Positions 13,861 to 22,438 of a stretch of 64,000 nucleotides of DNA are shown here, piece by piece. Within the stretch, counting starts at the first letter, position 1, and every line of letters starts with the position of its first letter. The position numbers and the translations under genes are program-made. Source of the DNA: Acidobacteriota bacterium (lineage in GTDB: Bacteria; Acidobacteriota; Vicinamibacteria; Vicinamibacterales; UBA2999); contig JADZCY010000279.1 in the NCBI GenBank assembly GCA_020851325.1, positions 1-64,000 of the forward strand, written 5' to 3'. The notes beneath the pieces were generated by a model that made no database searches, was not told the DNA's origin, and saw nothing but the letters and a program-made list of their open reading frames with translations.

Positions 13861-16707
13861 ATGCGATTGACCCTCCGTTCCCTCGCCCTGCTGCTCCTTT
13901 CGCTCACGCTGGCCGTCGAGACGCCGCGCGCCCAGGCCACCGCGACCGCACCCCGGCCGGCCGCCGCCCTGAAGGTGACCTCGCCGGAGCAGTTCTTCGG
14001 CCACCCCATCGGCGCCGACTTCGTGCTGCCGAACTACACGAAGTTCACCGAGTACGTGCGCAAGCTCGACACCGAGTCCGATCGCATGGTCGTGCAGAGC
14101 ATCGGCAAGACCGCCGAAGGCCGCGATCAGCTGATGGCGATCATCACGGCGCCCGAGAACTTCAAGCGCCTCGACCGCTATCGCGAGATCGCGCGCCGCT
14201 TGTCGAGGGCCGAGAACCTCACCGACGACTCGGCGCGGGCGCTGGCCATCGAAGGCAAGGCCGTGGTGTGGATCGACGGCGGCCTGCACGCCACCGAAGT
14301 GCTCGGCGCGCAGCAGTTGACCGAAACGATCTATCAGTTCGTCAGCCGGACCGACGAGGAAACGACGCGCATCCTCCGCGACGTGATCATCCTTGCCGCG
14401 CACGCCAATCCCGACGGCATGGAACTGGTGTCCGACTGGTACATGCGCAACACCGATCCGAAGACGCGCAGCACCGGCAACCTGCCGCGGCTCTACCAGA
14501 AGTACGTCGGCCACGACAACAACCGCGACTTCTACATGATGAACCAGCCGGAGTCGGTGAACATCAACCGGCAGCTCTATCGCGAGTGGTTCCCGCAGAT
14601 CGTCTACAACCACCACCAGACGGGCCCGACCGGCACGGTGATGTTCTCACCGCCCTTCCGCGATCCGTTCAACTACGTCTACGACCCGCTCGTCATCAAC
14701 ACGCTCGATCAGGTCGGCGCCGCCATGCACGCGCGCTTCGACGCCGAAGGCAAGCCCGGCGTCACCACGCGCTCGGGCGCCAACTACTCGACGTGGTGGA
14801 ACGGCGGCCTGCGGACGATGCCGTATTTCCACAACCAGGTGGGCCTGCTCACCGAGACGATTGGCAACCCGACGCCGGAACGCATCGAGTTCGTGCCGGA
14901 TCGTCTGCTGGCGCGCGGCGATCTGCCGGCGCCGATCGCGCCGCAGGTGTGGCACTTCCGCCAGTCGGTGGACTACTCGATCACCGCCAACTACGCGGTG
15001 CTCGACTTCGCGCAGCGCTATCGCGAAACGCTGCTCTACAACACCTATGTGATGGGGCGGAACTCCATCAAGAAGGGCAGCACCGACTCCTGGACGATGT
15101 ATCCGCGCCACATCGCCGACGTGAAAACGGAAATCGCGCGGACGATGAAGACCGAGTCGACGGATCCGCGAACGCAGATCGGCGGGCGGGCGACGCCGGT
15201 GCCGGCGCAGTACTACGACCTGCTGCGCAAGCCCGAGTGGCGCGACGCGCGCGCCTATGTCATCCCGGCCGACAAGGGCGACTTCCTCACCGGCACCAAG
15301 TTCGTCAACATCATGATCAAGTCGGGCCTCACGGTGCACCGCGCCACCGGACCGCTCACGGTGGCCGGCAAGACGTATCCGGCCGGCTCGTTCGTGCTCA
15401 AGGCGGCGCAGGCATATCGTCCGCACCTGCTCGACATGTTCGAACCGCAGGATCACCCGAACGACACGCAGTTCCCCGGCGGTCCGCCGATTCCGCCGTA
15501 CGACAACGCCGGCTGGACGCTCGCCTATCAGATGGGCATCACGTTCGATCGCCTGCTCGAAGACGTCAACGGTCCGCTCGAAGTCGTGCCCGACATCGTC
15601 AAACCGACGCCGGGACAGGTGACGAGCGCCACCGGCGCGGTGGGCTTCACCGTGCCGCACCGGTTGAACGACGCGTTCACCGCCGTCAACCGGCTGCTGA
15701 AGGCGGGTGAAGACGTGTTCTTCGTCGGCGATCGCTCGTGGCAGAGCACCGACGGCACCGGCGTCATCTTCGTCGCCGCGAAGGCGTCGACGCTGCCGCT
15801 GCTGCAGAAGGCCGCCACCGATCTCGGCGTGTCGTTCACCGGCGTGACGACGCGGCCGCAGGGCACGCTCTACAAGCTGGCGGCGCCGCGCGTGGCGCTG
15901 TGGGATCAGTACGGCGGATCGATGCCGTCGGGCCACGTGCGCTGGCTGCTCGAGCAGTTCGAGTTCCCATTCGAGGTGGTGTATCCACAAACGCTCGACG
16001 CCGGTAACCTGCGCGCGAAGTACGACGTCATTCTCTTCCCCGATGGCGGCATTCCGGAAGGTGACGGCGCCGCTGGCGGCTTCTTCGGACGTCAGCCGGC
16101 GGCGACCGAGATCCCCGAGGAGTATCGCAACCGGCTTGGACGCGTGACGGCGACGACCACCGTGCCGCAGCTTCGCCGCTTCGCCGAAGAAGGCGGCACC
16201 ATCGTCGCGTTCGGTGGATCGGCCGTGCTCGGCCACATGCTGAAGCTGCCGGTCGAGGATCATCTCGTCGAAGCCGACGCCATCGGCGCCGAGCATCCGC
16301 TGCCGCGGACGAAGTACTACATCCCGGGTTCGGTGCTGCGCGTGGCGGTGGACAACACCGCGCCGCTGGCCTTCGGCCTCGAGAAGCAGATCGATGTGTT
16401 CTTCGACAACAGCCCGGTGCTGCACCTGACGCCGGATGCCGGCCTCAAGGGCGCGCGCGCGGTGTCGTGGTTCGACTCGCGCGAGCCGCTGCGATCGGGC
16501 TGGGCGTGGGGCCAGCACTACCTCTACAATGGAACGGCGGCGGTGGACGCCGCGCTCGGCAAGGGCAAGGTGTTGCTGCTCGGGCCGGAGATCACGTTCC
16601 GCGCGCAGCCGCACGGCACGTTCAAGTTCCTTTTCAACGGCATCCTCTACGGCGCGTCGACGCGCATCGAGGGTAGCGGGGGAGCGCCGACCGCGGAGCG
16701 GCGCTGA
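13861..16707 (+). CDS. M14 family zinc carboxypeptidase, secreted
   Basis: Signal peptide; M14-like region IDGGLHATEVLGAQQL with HANPDGMEL; ATG at 13861, in frame with and inside ORF 13726..16707. Confidence 0.85.
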   Translation: MRLTLRSLALLLLSLTLAVETPRAQATATAPRPAAALKVTSPEQFFGHPIGADFVLPNYTKFTEYVRKLDTESDRMVVQSIGKTAEGRDQLMAIITAPENFKRLDRYREIARRLSRAENLTDDSARALAIEGKAVVWIDGGLHATEVLGAQQLTETIYQFVSRTDEETTRILRDVIILAAHANPDGMELVSDWYMRNTDPKTRSTGNLPRLYQKYVGHDNNRDFYMMNQPESVNINRQLYREWFPQIVYNHHQTGPTGTVMFSPPFRDPFNYVYDPLVINTLDQVGAAMHARFDAEGKPGVTTRSGANYSTWWNGGLRTMPYFHNQVGLLTETIGNPTPERIEFVPDRLLARGDLPAPIAPQVWHFRQSVDYSITANYAVLDFAQRYRETLLYNTYVMGRNSIKKGSTDSWTMYPRHIADVKTEIARTMKTESTDPRTQIGGRATPVPAQYYDLLRKPEWRDARAYVIPADKGDFLTGTKFVNIMIKSGLTVHRATGPLTVAGKTYPAGSFVLKAAQAYRPHLLDMFEPQDHPNDTQFPGGPPIPPYDNAGWTLAYQMGITFDRLLEDVNGPLEVVPDIVKPTPGQVTSATGAVGFTVPHRLNDAFTAVNRLLKAGEDVFFVGDRSWQSTDGTGVIFVAAKASTLPLLQKAATDLGVSFTGVTTRPQGTLYKLAAPRVALWDQYGGSMPSGHVRWLLEQFEFPFEVVYPQTLDAGNLRAKYDVILFPDGGIPEGDGAAGGFFGRQPAATEIPEEYRNRLGRVTATTTVPQLRRFAEEGGTIVAFGGSAVLGHMLKLPVEDHLVEADAIGAEHPLPRTKYYIPGSVLRVAVDNTAPLAFGLEKQIDVFFDNSPVLHLTPDAGLKGARAVSWFDSREPLRSGWAWGQHYLYNGTAAVDAALGKGKVLLLGPEITFRAQPHGTFKFLFNGILYGASTRIEGSGGAPTAERR

Positions 16708-16729
16708 CCCGACGGGAGTTCGTTCGCAG

Positions 16730-18685
16730 TTGAGGCACTCAGCATCGGACAGGGACACGCACCGGCCGCCGCCGCTCGTCGGCGGCGACAGCCTGTTGCA
16801 TCACGTCCTCACCGACGTCGCCGGTGACGTCGTCGCGCTGCTGCGATTCGATCCGCCCGAGGTGGTGTATGTCAGCGACAGCGTCGCGGCGCTGACCGGC
16901 TACACCGCCGAGCAGTTCTACGCCAATCCGTCGCTGTTCTTCACGCTCGTCCACGCCGAGGATCGCGGCGTGTTCGTCGAGATGCCGCAGGCGTCGGGCG
17001 AGCCGCACGTCGAAGTGCGGCTCGTGCACCGCGACGGGCGCGCCGTGTGGACCGAGGTGGCGCGCGGGCTCACCACTGGTGAAGACGGCACGCCGCTGGT
17101 GCTGGCGATCTTCCGCGACGTCAGTCACGGCCGCCAGCAGGGCGCGGCCCGCGCCGCCGCCGACCTGCGGTATCGGCAGTTGTTCCTCAGCAACCCGGTG
17201 CCGATGTGGGTGTACGACCTGGCGTCGCTGCGGTTCCTCGCCGTCAACGACGCCGCCGTGCGGCGCTACGGCTACTCGCGCGAGGAATTCCTCGCCATGG
17301 ACGTCACCGAGATCCGCCCGCCCGATCAGGTCGAGCTGTTCAAGGCGACGATTGCCTCGGTGGGCAGCGATGCCTACACATCGTCCGGCTGGCATCACGT
17401 GGCGCGCGACGGCACGCGCGTCGATGTCGAGATCACCTCGCACGGCATCGATTACAACGGCCGGCTCTGTCGCGTCGTGATGGCGTACGACGTCACCGAG
17501 CGGCGCCGTGCCGCCGAGCAGCGCGAGGCGCTCGAGCGGGCGCTGCAGCAGTCGCAGAAGATGGAGTCGGTGGGCCGGCTCGCCGGCGGCATCGCGCACG
17601 ACTTCAACAACATGCTGACGGTGATCGCCGGCTTCGCGGATCTGATCTCGATGGATCTCGAGGAGAGCGATCCCGACATGGCCGATCGCGCCCGCGAGAT
17701 CGTCAAGGCCACCAAGCGCGCCACCGAGCTGACGAAGAAGCTGCTGATCTTCAGCCGGCGGCACCCCTACGAGCCGCGCACCTTCGAGCTCGACGTGTTC
17801 GTGCGGCAGGAATGGACGCTCATCGCCCGCGTCATCGGCGAAGAGATCCGCATGGACACGGCGCTCGGCGCGCCGGGCGTGCACGTGCGCATCGACCCGA
17901 CGCAACTGTCGCAGGTGGTGATGAACCTCGTCGTCAACGCGCGCGACGCGATGCCCGAAGGTGGATCGCTCACCATCGCCACCGAGGCGCAGGACGTGGA
18001 CGATCGCCGGCTGGCGCTGCATCCGGGTACGACGAGCGGGCAGTACGTCTGCCTGCGCATCACCGACACCGGCCACGGCATGGACGCGCGCGTGCGCGAG
18101 CATCTCTTCGAGCCGTTCTTCACCACCAAGGAAGCCGGCCGCGGCACCGGTCTCGGCCTGCCGCTCGTCTACGGCATCGTGCGCCAGGCCGGTGGCTTCG
18201 TCGAAGTGCAGAGCCAGGAAGGCGCCGGCACGACGATGGCGGTGTGGCTGCCGAGGACGGAGAAGGAACGCGAGGCGCCGGAGAGCGAGGCCGAGATCGC
18301 GGCGCGCCAGCGCGGGCACGAGACGGTGCTGCTGGTTGAAGACGAGGCCAGCGTGCGGCAGCTCAGCTCGAGCCTGCTGCGACGCTATGGCTACACGGTG
18401 ATCGAAGCCGCCGCCCCCGACCAGGCGCTGGCGCTCGTCGCCAACGGCACCGCCTTCGACGTCGTCGTCACCGACGTGGTGATGCCGGTGATGAACGGGC
18501 GGCGGATGATCGAAGAGATCGCCCGCCTGCGCGGCGGCCCCGTGCGCGTGCTCTACGTGTCGGGCTACGCCGACACCGGCGCCGCCGACGCCGCGGACCT
18601 CGTCGGTCGCTACGCGCGGTTCCTGCAAAAGCCCTTCACCCCGCGCGGGTTGGCGGGGAAGCTCAGGGAAGTGCTGGGAGCCTGA
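16730..18685 (+). CDS. PAS-PAS hybrid histidine kinase with C-terminal receiver domain
   Basis: GGIAHDFNNMLTVI H-box, VVNARDAMPEGG N-box, RGTGLGLPLV G-box, VLLVEDEASVR receiver; TTG start at 16730 tentative. Confidence 0.9.
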   Translation: MRHSASDRDTHRPPPLVGGDSLLHHVLTDVAGDVVALLRFDPPEVVYVSDSVAALTGYTAEQFYANPSLFFTLVHAEDRGVFVEMPQASGEPHVEVRLVHRDGRAVWTEVARGLTTGEDGTPLVLAIFRDVSHGRQQGAARAAADLRYRQLFLSNPVPMWVYDLASLRFLAVNDAAVRRYGYSREEFLAMDVTEIRPPDQVELFKATIASVGSDAYTSSGWHHVARDGTRVDVEITSHGIDYNGRLCRVVMAYDVTERRRAAEQREALERALQQSQKMESVGRLAGGIAHDFNNMLTVIAGFADLISMDLEESDPDMADRAREIVKATKRATELTKKLLIFSRRHPYEPRTFELDVFVRQEWTLIARVIGEEIRMDTALGAPGVHVRIDPTQLSQVVMNLVVNARDAMPEGGSLTIATEAQDVDDRRLALHPGTTSGQYVCLRITDTGHGMDARVREHLFEPFFTTKEAGRGTGLGLPLVYGIVRQAGGFVEVQSQEGAGTTMAVWLPRTEKEREAPESEAEIAARQRGHETVLLVEDEASVRQLSSSLLRRYGYTVIEAAAPDQALALVANGTAFDVVVTDVVMPVMNGRRMIEEIARLRGGPVRVLYVSGYADTGAADAADLVGRYARFLQKPFTPRGLAGKLREVLGA

Positions 18686-18692
18686 CGACGAT

Positions 18693-18841
18693 GGTGCGGC
18701 ACGATCGTGCTGCACGAGGGTGCTACACGGGGGTGCTCCACGGAGGTGCTGCACGGAGGTGCTGCACGGAGGTGCTCCACGGAGGTGCTGCACGAGGGTG
18801 CTCCACGGAGGTGCTGCACGGCGGTGCGGCACGGACCTGCG
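18693..18841 (+). repeat. 13-bp array GGTGCTGCACGGA (post-stop orientation)
   Basis: GGTGCTCCACGGAGGTGCTGCACGGAGGTGCTGCACGGA read directly after the kinase stop. Confidence 0.92.
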
Positions 18842-18849
18842 GCTCTGTC

Positions 18850-18893
18850 CGCACCTCTCGGCACCCGTCAGCACCTTTCAGCACCTTTCAGCC
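18850..18893 (+). repeat. 10-bp CAGCACCTTT array (pre-start orientation)
   Basis: CACCCGTCAGCACCTTTCAGCACCTTTCAGCC. Confidence 0.85.
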
Positions 18894-18919
18894 CCCCCTC
18901 CCGTAAGCTATTCTTTGCC

Positions 18920-19435
18920 ATGCCTTTTGGCGCCTCCCAACTCGCCGACAGCTTCCGCACCGTCCGCAAGAACACCGTCATCATCGCGCAGGACATTCCC
19001 GAGGATCAGTACGGCTTCCGTGCGGTCGAGGGCGTGATGTCGGTGGCGGAGATGCTGGCGCACCTCGCCGTCTCGACGGCGTGGGCCGAGGAGCTGCACT
19101 TCGTCGAGCGCAAGACGGAAGTTACCTACGAGGACTTCAGCCGCTACATGACGCTGCGCCAGGAGGCGGAACGCGCGCTGACGACAAAAGCGGCGATCGT
19201 CGACGCGCTCAGCACAAAGGGCGAGACGTTCGCGGCGCAGATTGCGGCGATGACCGACGATCAACTGGCCGAGACCGTCACCTTCCCGCCGCCGGTGCAG
19301 CCGCCGTCGAAGACACGCTTCGAGATGCTGCTGTCGGTGAAGGAGCACGAGATGCACCACCGCGGACAGCTCATGCTCATCGAGCGCCTGCTCGGCATCG
19401 TCCCGCACCTGACGCGGGCGAGGCAGAAGAGATAG
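18920..19435 (+). CDS. DinB family protein
   Basis: AEMLAHLAVSTAWAEELH and VKEHEMHHRGQLMLIERLLG metal-ligand His pattern; ATG at 18920. Confidence 0.88.
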   Translation: MPFGASQLADSFRTVRKNTVIIAQDIPEDQYGFRAVEGVMSVAEMLAHLAVSTAWAEELHFVERKTEVTYEDFSRYMTLRQEAERALTTKAAIVDALSTKGETFAAQIAAMTDDQLAETVTFPPPVQPPSKTRFEMLLSVKEHEMHHRGQLMLIERLLGIVPHLTRARQKR

Positions 19436-19602
19436 GACAGGACGGGACCGCCGCTTGGCGGCGGTGGGGGCATCAGGATTTCGGGACCGCCGGCCTTCGC
19501 GCTGAAGATCCGCGCGCGCTTTACTCTCGTCGAGCCGACGAACCTCGACGGGTTTGGTCACGCCGGCACGCGGCGGTTCGTCACAACAGAAGAGAGGTCC
19601 CC

Positions 19603-19899
19603 GTGTACGGATTGATCGGCAAGATGTCGTCGCTGCCCGACAAGCGCGACGAGTTGATCGCGGCGCTGCTCGAAGGCATCGGCGCCATGCCCGGCTGCCT
19701 CAGCTACATCGTCTCGACGGATCCGAGTGATGCGAATGCCATCTGGATCACGGAGGTGTGGCAAGACCAGGACAGCCACAAGGCGTCGCTATCGCTACCG
19801 GCCGTACAAGAAGCGATCCGCAAGGGCCGGCCGCTGATCGCCGCGTTCGATCAGAGCACCGTGGTCACACCCGTCGGTGGCGTCGGCTTGCGCGGATAG
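19603..19899 (+). CDS. antibiotic biosynthesis monooxygenase (ABM-fold) protein
   Basis: YGLIGKMSSLPDKRDELIAALLEG...CLSYIVSTDPSD...WITEVWQDQDSHKAS; GTG at 19603. Confidence 0.85.
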   Translation: MYGLIGKMSSLPDKRDELIAALLEGIGAMPGCLSYIVSTDPSDANAIWITEVWQDQDSHKASLSLPAVQEAIRKGRPLIAAFDQSTVVTPVGGVGLRG

Positions 19900-19914
19900 G
19901 CGACGAAGGCACAG

Positions 19915-19981
19915 GCATTGGCGATTGACGGATCGGGGGATTGCGCGATTGTTGTTGAAGGGCGATGGCTGATTGGGTGAT
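19915..19981 (+). repeat. GATTG-rich repeat (ATTGACGRATCGGGGGATTGCGCGATTGTT)
   Basis: Near-identical to 24755-24785; reverse-complement relatives at ~46495-46562. Confidence 0.8.
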
Positions 19982-19995
19982 TGGCCAGGTCTGAG

Positions 19996-20076
19996 CGGAG
20001 GACTGGCGGGCTGGAGGACTGGAAGGCTGGAGGGCTGGTGGGCTGGCGGGCTGGAGGACCGGAGGACTGGTGGCCG
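19996..20076 (+). repeat. CTGGAGGAC/CTGGAGGGC 9-bp array
   Basis: GGACTGGCGGGCTGGAGGACTGGAAGGCTGGAGGGCTGGTGGGCTGG. Confidence 0.9.
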
Positions 20077-20106
20077 GAAGCCCATGCCTTATCTGCGCAT
20101 CTGCGG

Positions 20107-20202
20107 CTTGTTTTGTGTCTGTGCCATCTGTGCCATCTGTGGCATCTGTGCCATCTGTGGCCTGTGCCATCTGTGGCCTGTGGCCTGTGTTATCTGTGGC
20201 CC
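20107..20202 (+). repeat. CATCTGTGSC 9/7-bp array
   Basis: CTGTGCCATCTGTGCCATCTGTGGCATCTGTGCCATCTGTGGCCTGTGCC, up to the start codon at 20203. Confidence 0.9.
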
Positions 20203-20631
20203 ATGGATCTCGAATCCGTGTTCACGCTCTGCACCACCGCGGCGATGGCCGGCTGGCTGCTGCTCATCGTCGCGCCTCGGTGGCCGGTGACGCGCTGGGC
20301 GGCGGGCCTGCTGATTCCCGTTGCCATCTCGGCCGTCTACCTGGCCCTCATCGCGGCGCACATGCCCGGCGCGCGCGGTGGGTTCGGGGCGCTGGCCGAA
20401 GTCACCGAGCTGTTCTCGCAGCCGCCGCTCCTGCTCGCCGGCTGGGTGCACTACCTGGCCTTCGACCTGTTCGTCGGCGCGTGGGAAGCGCGCGACGCGC
20501 AAAGGCACGCCATCCCGCATCTGCTGCTCGTGCCGTGTCTGCTCATGACGTTCATGCTCGGCCCGATCGGCCTGCTCGCGTACATCGCCATCCGCGCCGC
20601 CACGCGGCGCGTCGTGGCCATCGAGGTCTGA
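20203..20631 (+). CDS. ABA4-like family membrane protein
   Basis: FGALAEVTELFSQPPLLLAGWVHYLAFDLFVGAWEARDA is characteristic. Confidence 0.85.
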   Translation: MDLESVFTLCTTAAMAGWLLLIVAPRWPVTRWAAGLLIPVAISAVYLALIAAHMPGARGGFGALAEVTELFSQPPLLLAGWVHYLAFDLFVGAWEARDAQRHAIPHLLLVPCLLMTFMLGPIGLLAYIAIRAATRRVVAIEV

Positions 20632-20632
20632 C

Positions 20633-21430
20633 ATGCGGCGCCTCTTCGACGAACTGCTGCGGCGCGATCGCGTGCTGACGCTCACCGGCGCGGGGATGTT
20701 CGCCGCGCTGGCCATCGGATTCGTGCTCGCCGCTGTCGACACCCGAGTGATCCTCGGCATCAATCCGTGGATCAAGCCGATGAAGTTCGCCGCGTCGATC
20801 GGCATCTTCCTGTGGACGCTGGCGTGGCTGTGGCCGGAGGCGGATGCCAGATTCGAGCGCCGGCTGCGATGGATCAGGCGCGTGATCGTCATGGCGCTGA
20901 TCGGCGAGATCACGCTGATCTCGCTGCAGTCCGCGCGCGGGACGACATCACACTTCAACGTCGCCACGCCCATCGACGGGCTGATCTTCCAGACGATGGG
21001 CCTGATGATTGTCGCCAACACCATCGCGGTCGCGGTGTGGTTGGCGACGCTGCGGCGGCCGGTGTCAAGGGAAGCGATGGGCTATCGCAGCGGGATCGTG
21101 CTTGGCACGCTCATCTTCATCCTGGGCAGCCTGCAGGGCTTCGTCATGGTGGCGCGCCTCGGGCATGCCGAGCCGGGCCCTGACGGCGGCGCCGGACTCC
21201 CCTTCGTCAACTGGTCCACCACCGGTGGCGACCTGCGCATCGCGCACTTCCTCGGCCTGCATGCCCTGCAGGCGCTGCCACTCGCCGGCTGGTGGCTGGA
21301 CCAGCGCGCGTCGCTCACGCCTGCGTCACGCCGTTCGTTGATCGGCGCCGCCGGCGCGGCGTGGCTCGTCGTCTGTGTCGTGGCGCTGATGCAGGCCCTG
21401 GCCGGAACGCCCGCGGCCCGACTGAACTAA
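20633..21430 (+). CDS. hypothetical polytopic membrane protein
   Basis: Intact ORF 1 nt after the preceding stop; multiple TMs. Confidence 0.75.
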   Translation: MRRLFDELLRRDRVLTLTGAGMFAALAIGFVLAAVDTRVILGINPWIKPMKFAASIGIFLWTLAWLWPEADARFERRLRWIRRVIVMALIGEITLISLQSARGTTSHFNVATPIDGLIFQTMGLMIVANTIAVAVWLATLRRPVSREAMGYRSGIVLGTLIFILGSLQGFVMVARLGHAEPGPDGGAGLPFVNWSTTGGDLRIAHFLGLHALQALPLAGWWLDQRASLTPASRRSLIGAAGAAWLVVCVVALMQALAGTPAARLN

Positions 21431-21442
21431 CGCGCGGCAGGG

Positions 21443-21606
21443 CGCCGCACCTCCGTGAAGCACCTCCGTGAAGCACCTCCGTGAAGCACCATCGTGCCGC
21501 ACCTCCGTGTAGCACCCCCGTGTAGCACCTCCGTGTAGCACCTCCGTGTAGCACCTCCGTGCAGCACCTCCGTGCAGCACCCCCGTGTAGCACCCCCGTG
21601 TAGCAC
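21443..21606 (+). repeat. 13-bp array CACCTCCGTGTAG, CAGCACC-like orientation
   Basis: CACCTCCGTGAAGCACCTCCGTGTAGCACCCCCGTGTAGCACC, about 12 units. Confidence 0.93.
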
Positions 21607-21618
21607 TACAATCTGCTC

Positions 21619-22281
21619 ATGCGCGCTCTCCTCCGCTTCGCAATCCTGACGTTCGGTTTCTCTCTCGTCCTGCCTCTGGCCGCCGCTGCCCAGCGCCCGT
21701 ATGTCGGCGCCTCGCTCACCGGCAACACGCTCCGCTGGTCCGGCGTGTCGGGCGACATGCCTGGCAACGGCACTTCGCTCGGTGCCGGCTTCCGTGTCGG
21801 CACGGCCATCGGCGACCGCTGGGGGCTGGACGCCGAGGTTGTCGTTCCCGGCTGGATCGAGTCGAACTACAGCTACGAGTCGACGGTCGGCTCGTTCACC
21901 GGCTCGCTGATCGGCGGCGGTCCGGCGGTGCTCATCCTCCAATCCAACTACGTCCAGAAGAGCCGTCAGAACACACTCGCCGCGTCGCTGTGGGTGCGGC
22001 AGCGGCCGTTCGAGCGCGTCGACCTCGTGTACTCGGCGGGGCTCGCCTTTCTCCGGAGCGATCAGCGAACGAGCTACACGCCGCCACAGTTTCCCGGCCT
22101 GCCGTTGCCTGTCGAGGGATTCGAGCGGGAGTACAGCTCGTACTCCGCGGGCGGGGCGATGGGACTCGATGTTCCGGTGCACGTGACGAATCATCTGCGC
22201 GTCGTGCCGGCGATGCGGCTGATGATCTTCGGCACCGCCCTGGTCGCGCGCCCGTCGATTGGCCTGAGTTGGAACTTCTGA
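21619..22281 (+). CDS. outer-membrane beta-barrel-like protein
   Basis: Signal peptide and alternating barrel pattern ending WNF. Confidence 0.6.
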   Translation: MRALLRFAILTFGFSLVLPLAAAAQRPYVGASLTGNTLRWSGVSGDMPGNGTSLGAGFRVGTAIGDRWGLDAEVVVPGWIESNYSYESTVGSFTGSLIGGGPAVLILQSNYVQKSRQNTLAASLWVRQRPFERVDLVYSAGLAFLRSDQRTSYTPPQFPGLPLPVEGFEREYSSYSAGGAMGLDVPVHVTNHLRVVPAMRLMIFGTALVARPSIGLSWNF

Positions 22282-22438
22282 CCCCTCAGCTCACTTGAGT
22301 GGAGTATCCATCTGCGCGCTGATTCGACGGAGACCGGCATCAGTGGGGGTTGTTCGTGCGGATGGACGCTCAACACAAGTGAATCGTGGGGCTAGCCGCG
22401 AAGACGCGCCGCGTCGTGTCGAGCCGTCGGCGACGCGC

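Noticed and set aside
21315-21593. ORFs encoding MLHGGAARRCCTEVLHGGA-type peptides (also 18691-18906, 13613-13813)
   Set aside because: They are readings of 13-bp arrays, which give 13-aa periodic peptides; no protein-like composition or independent start signal.
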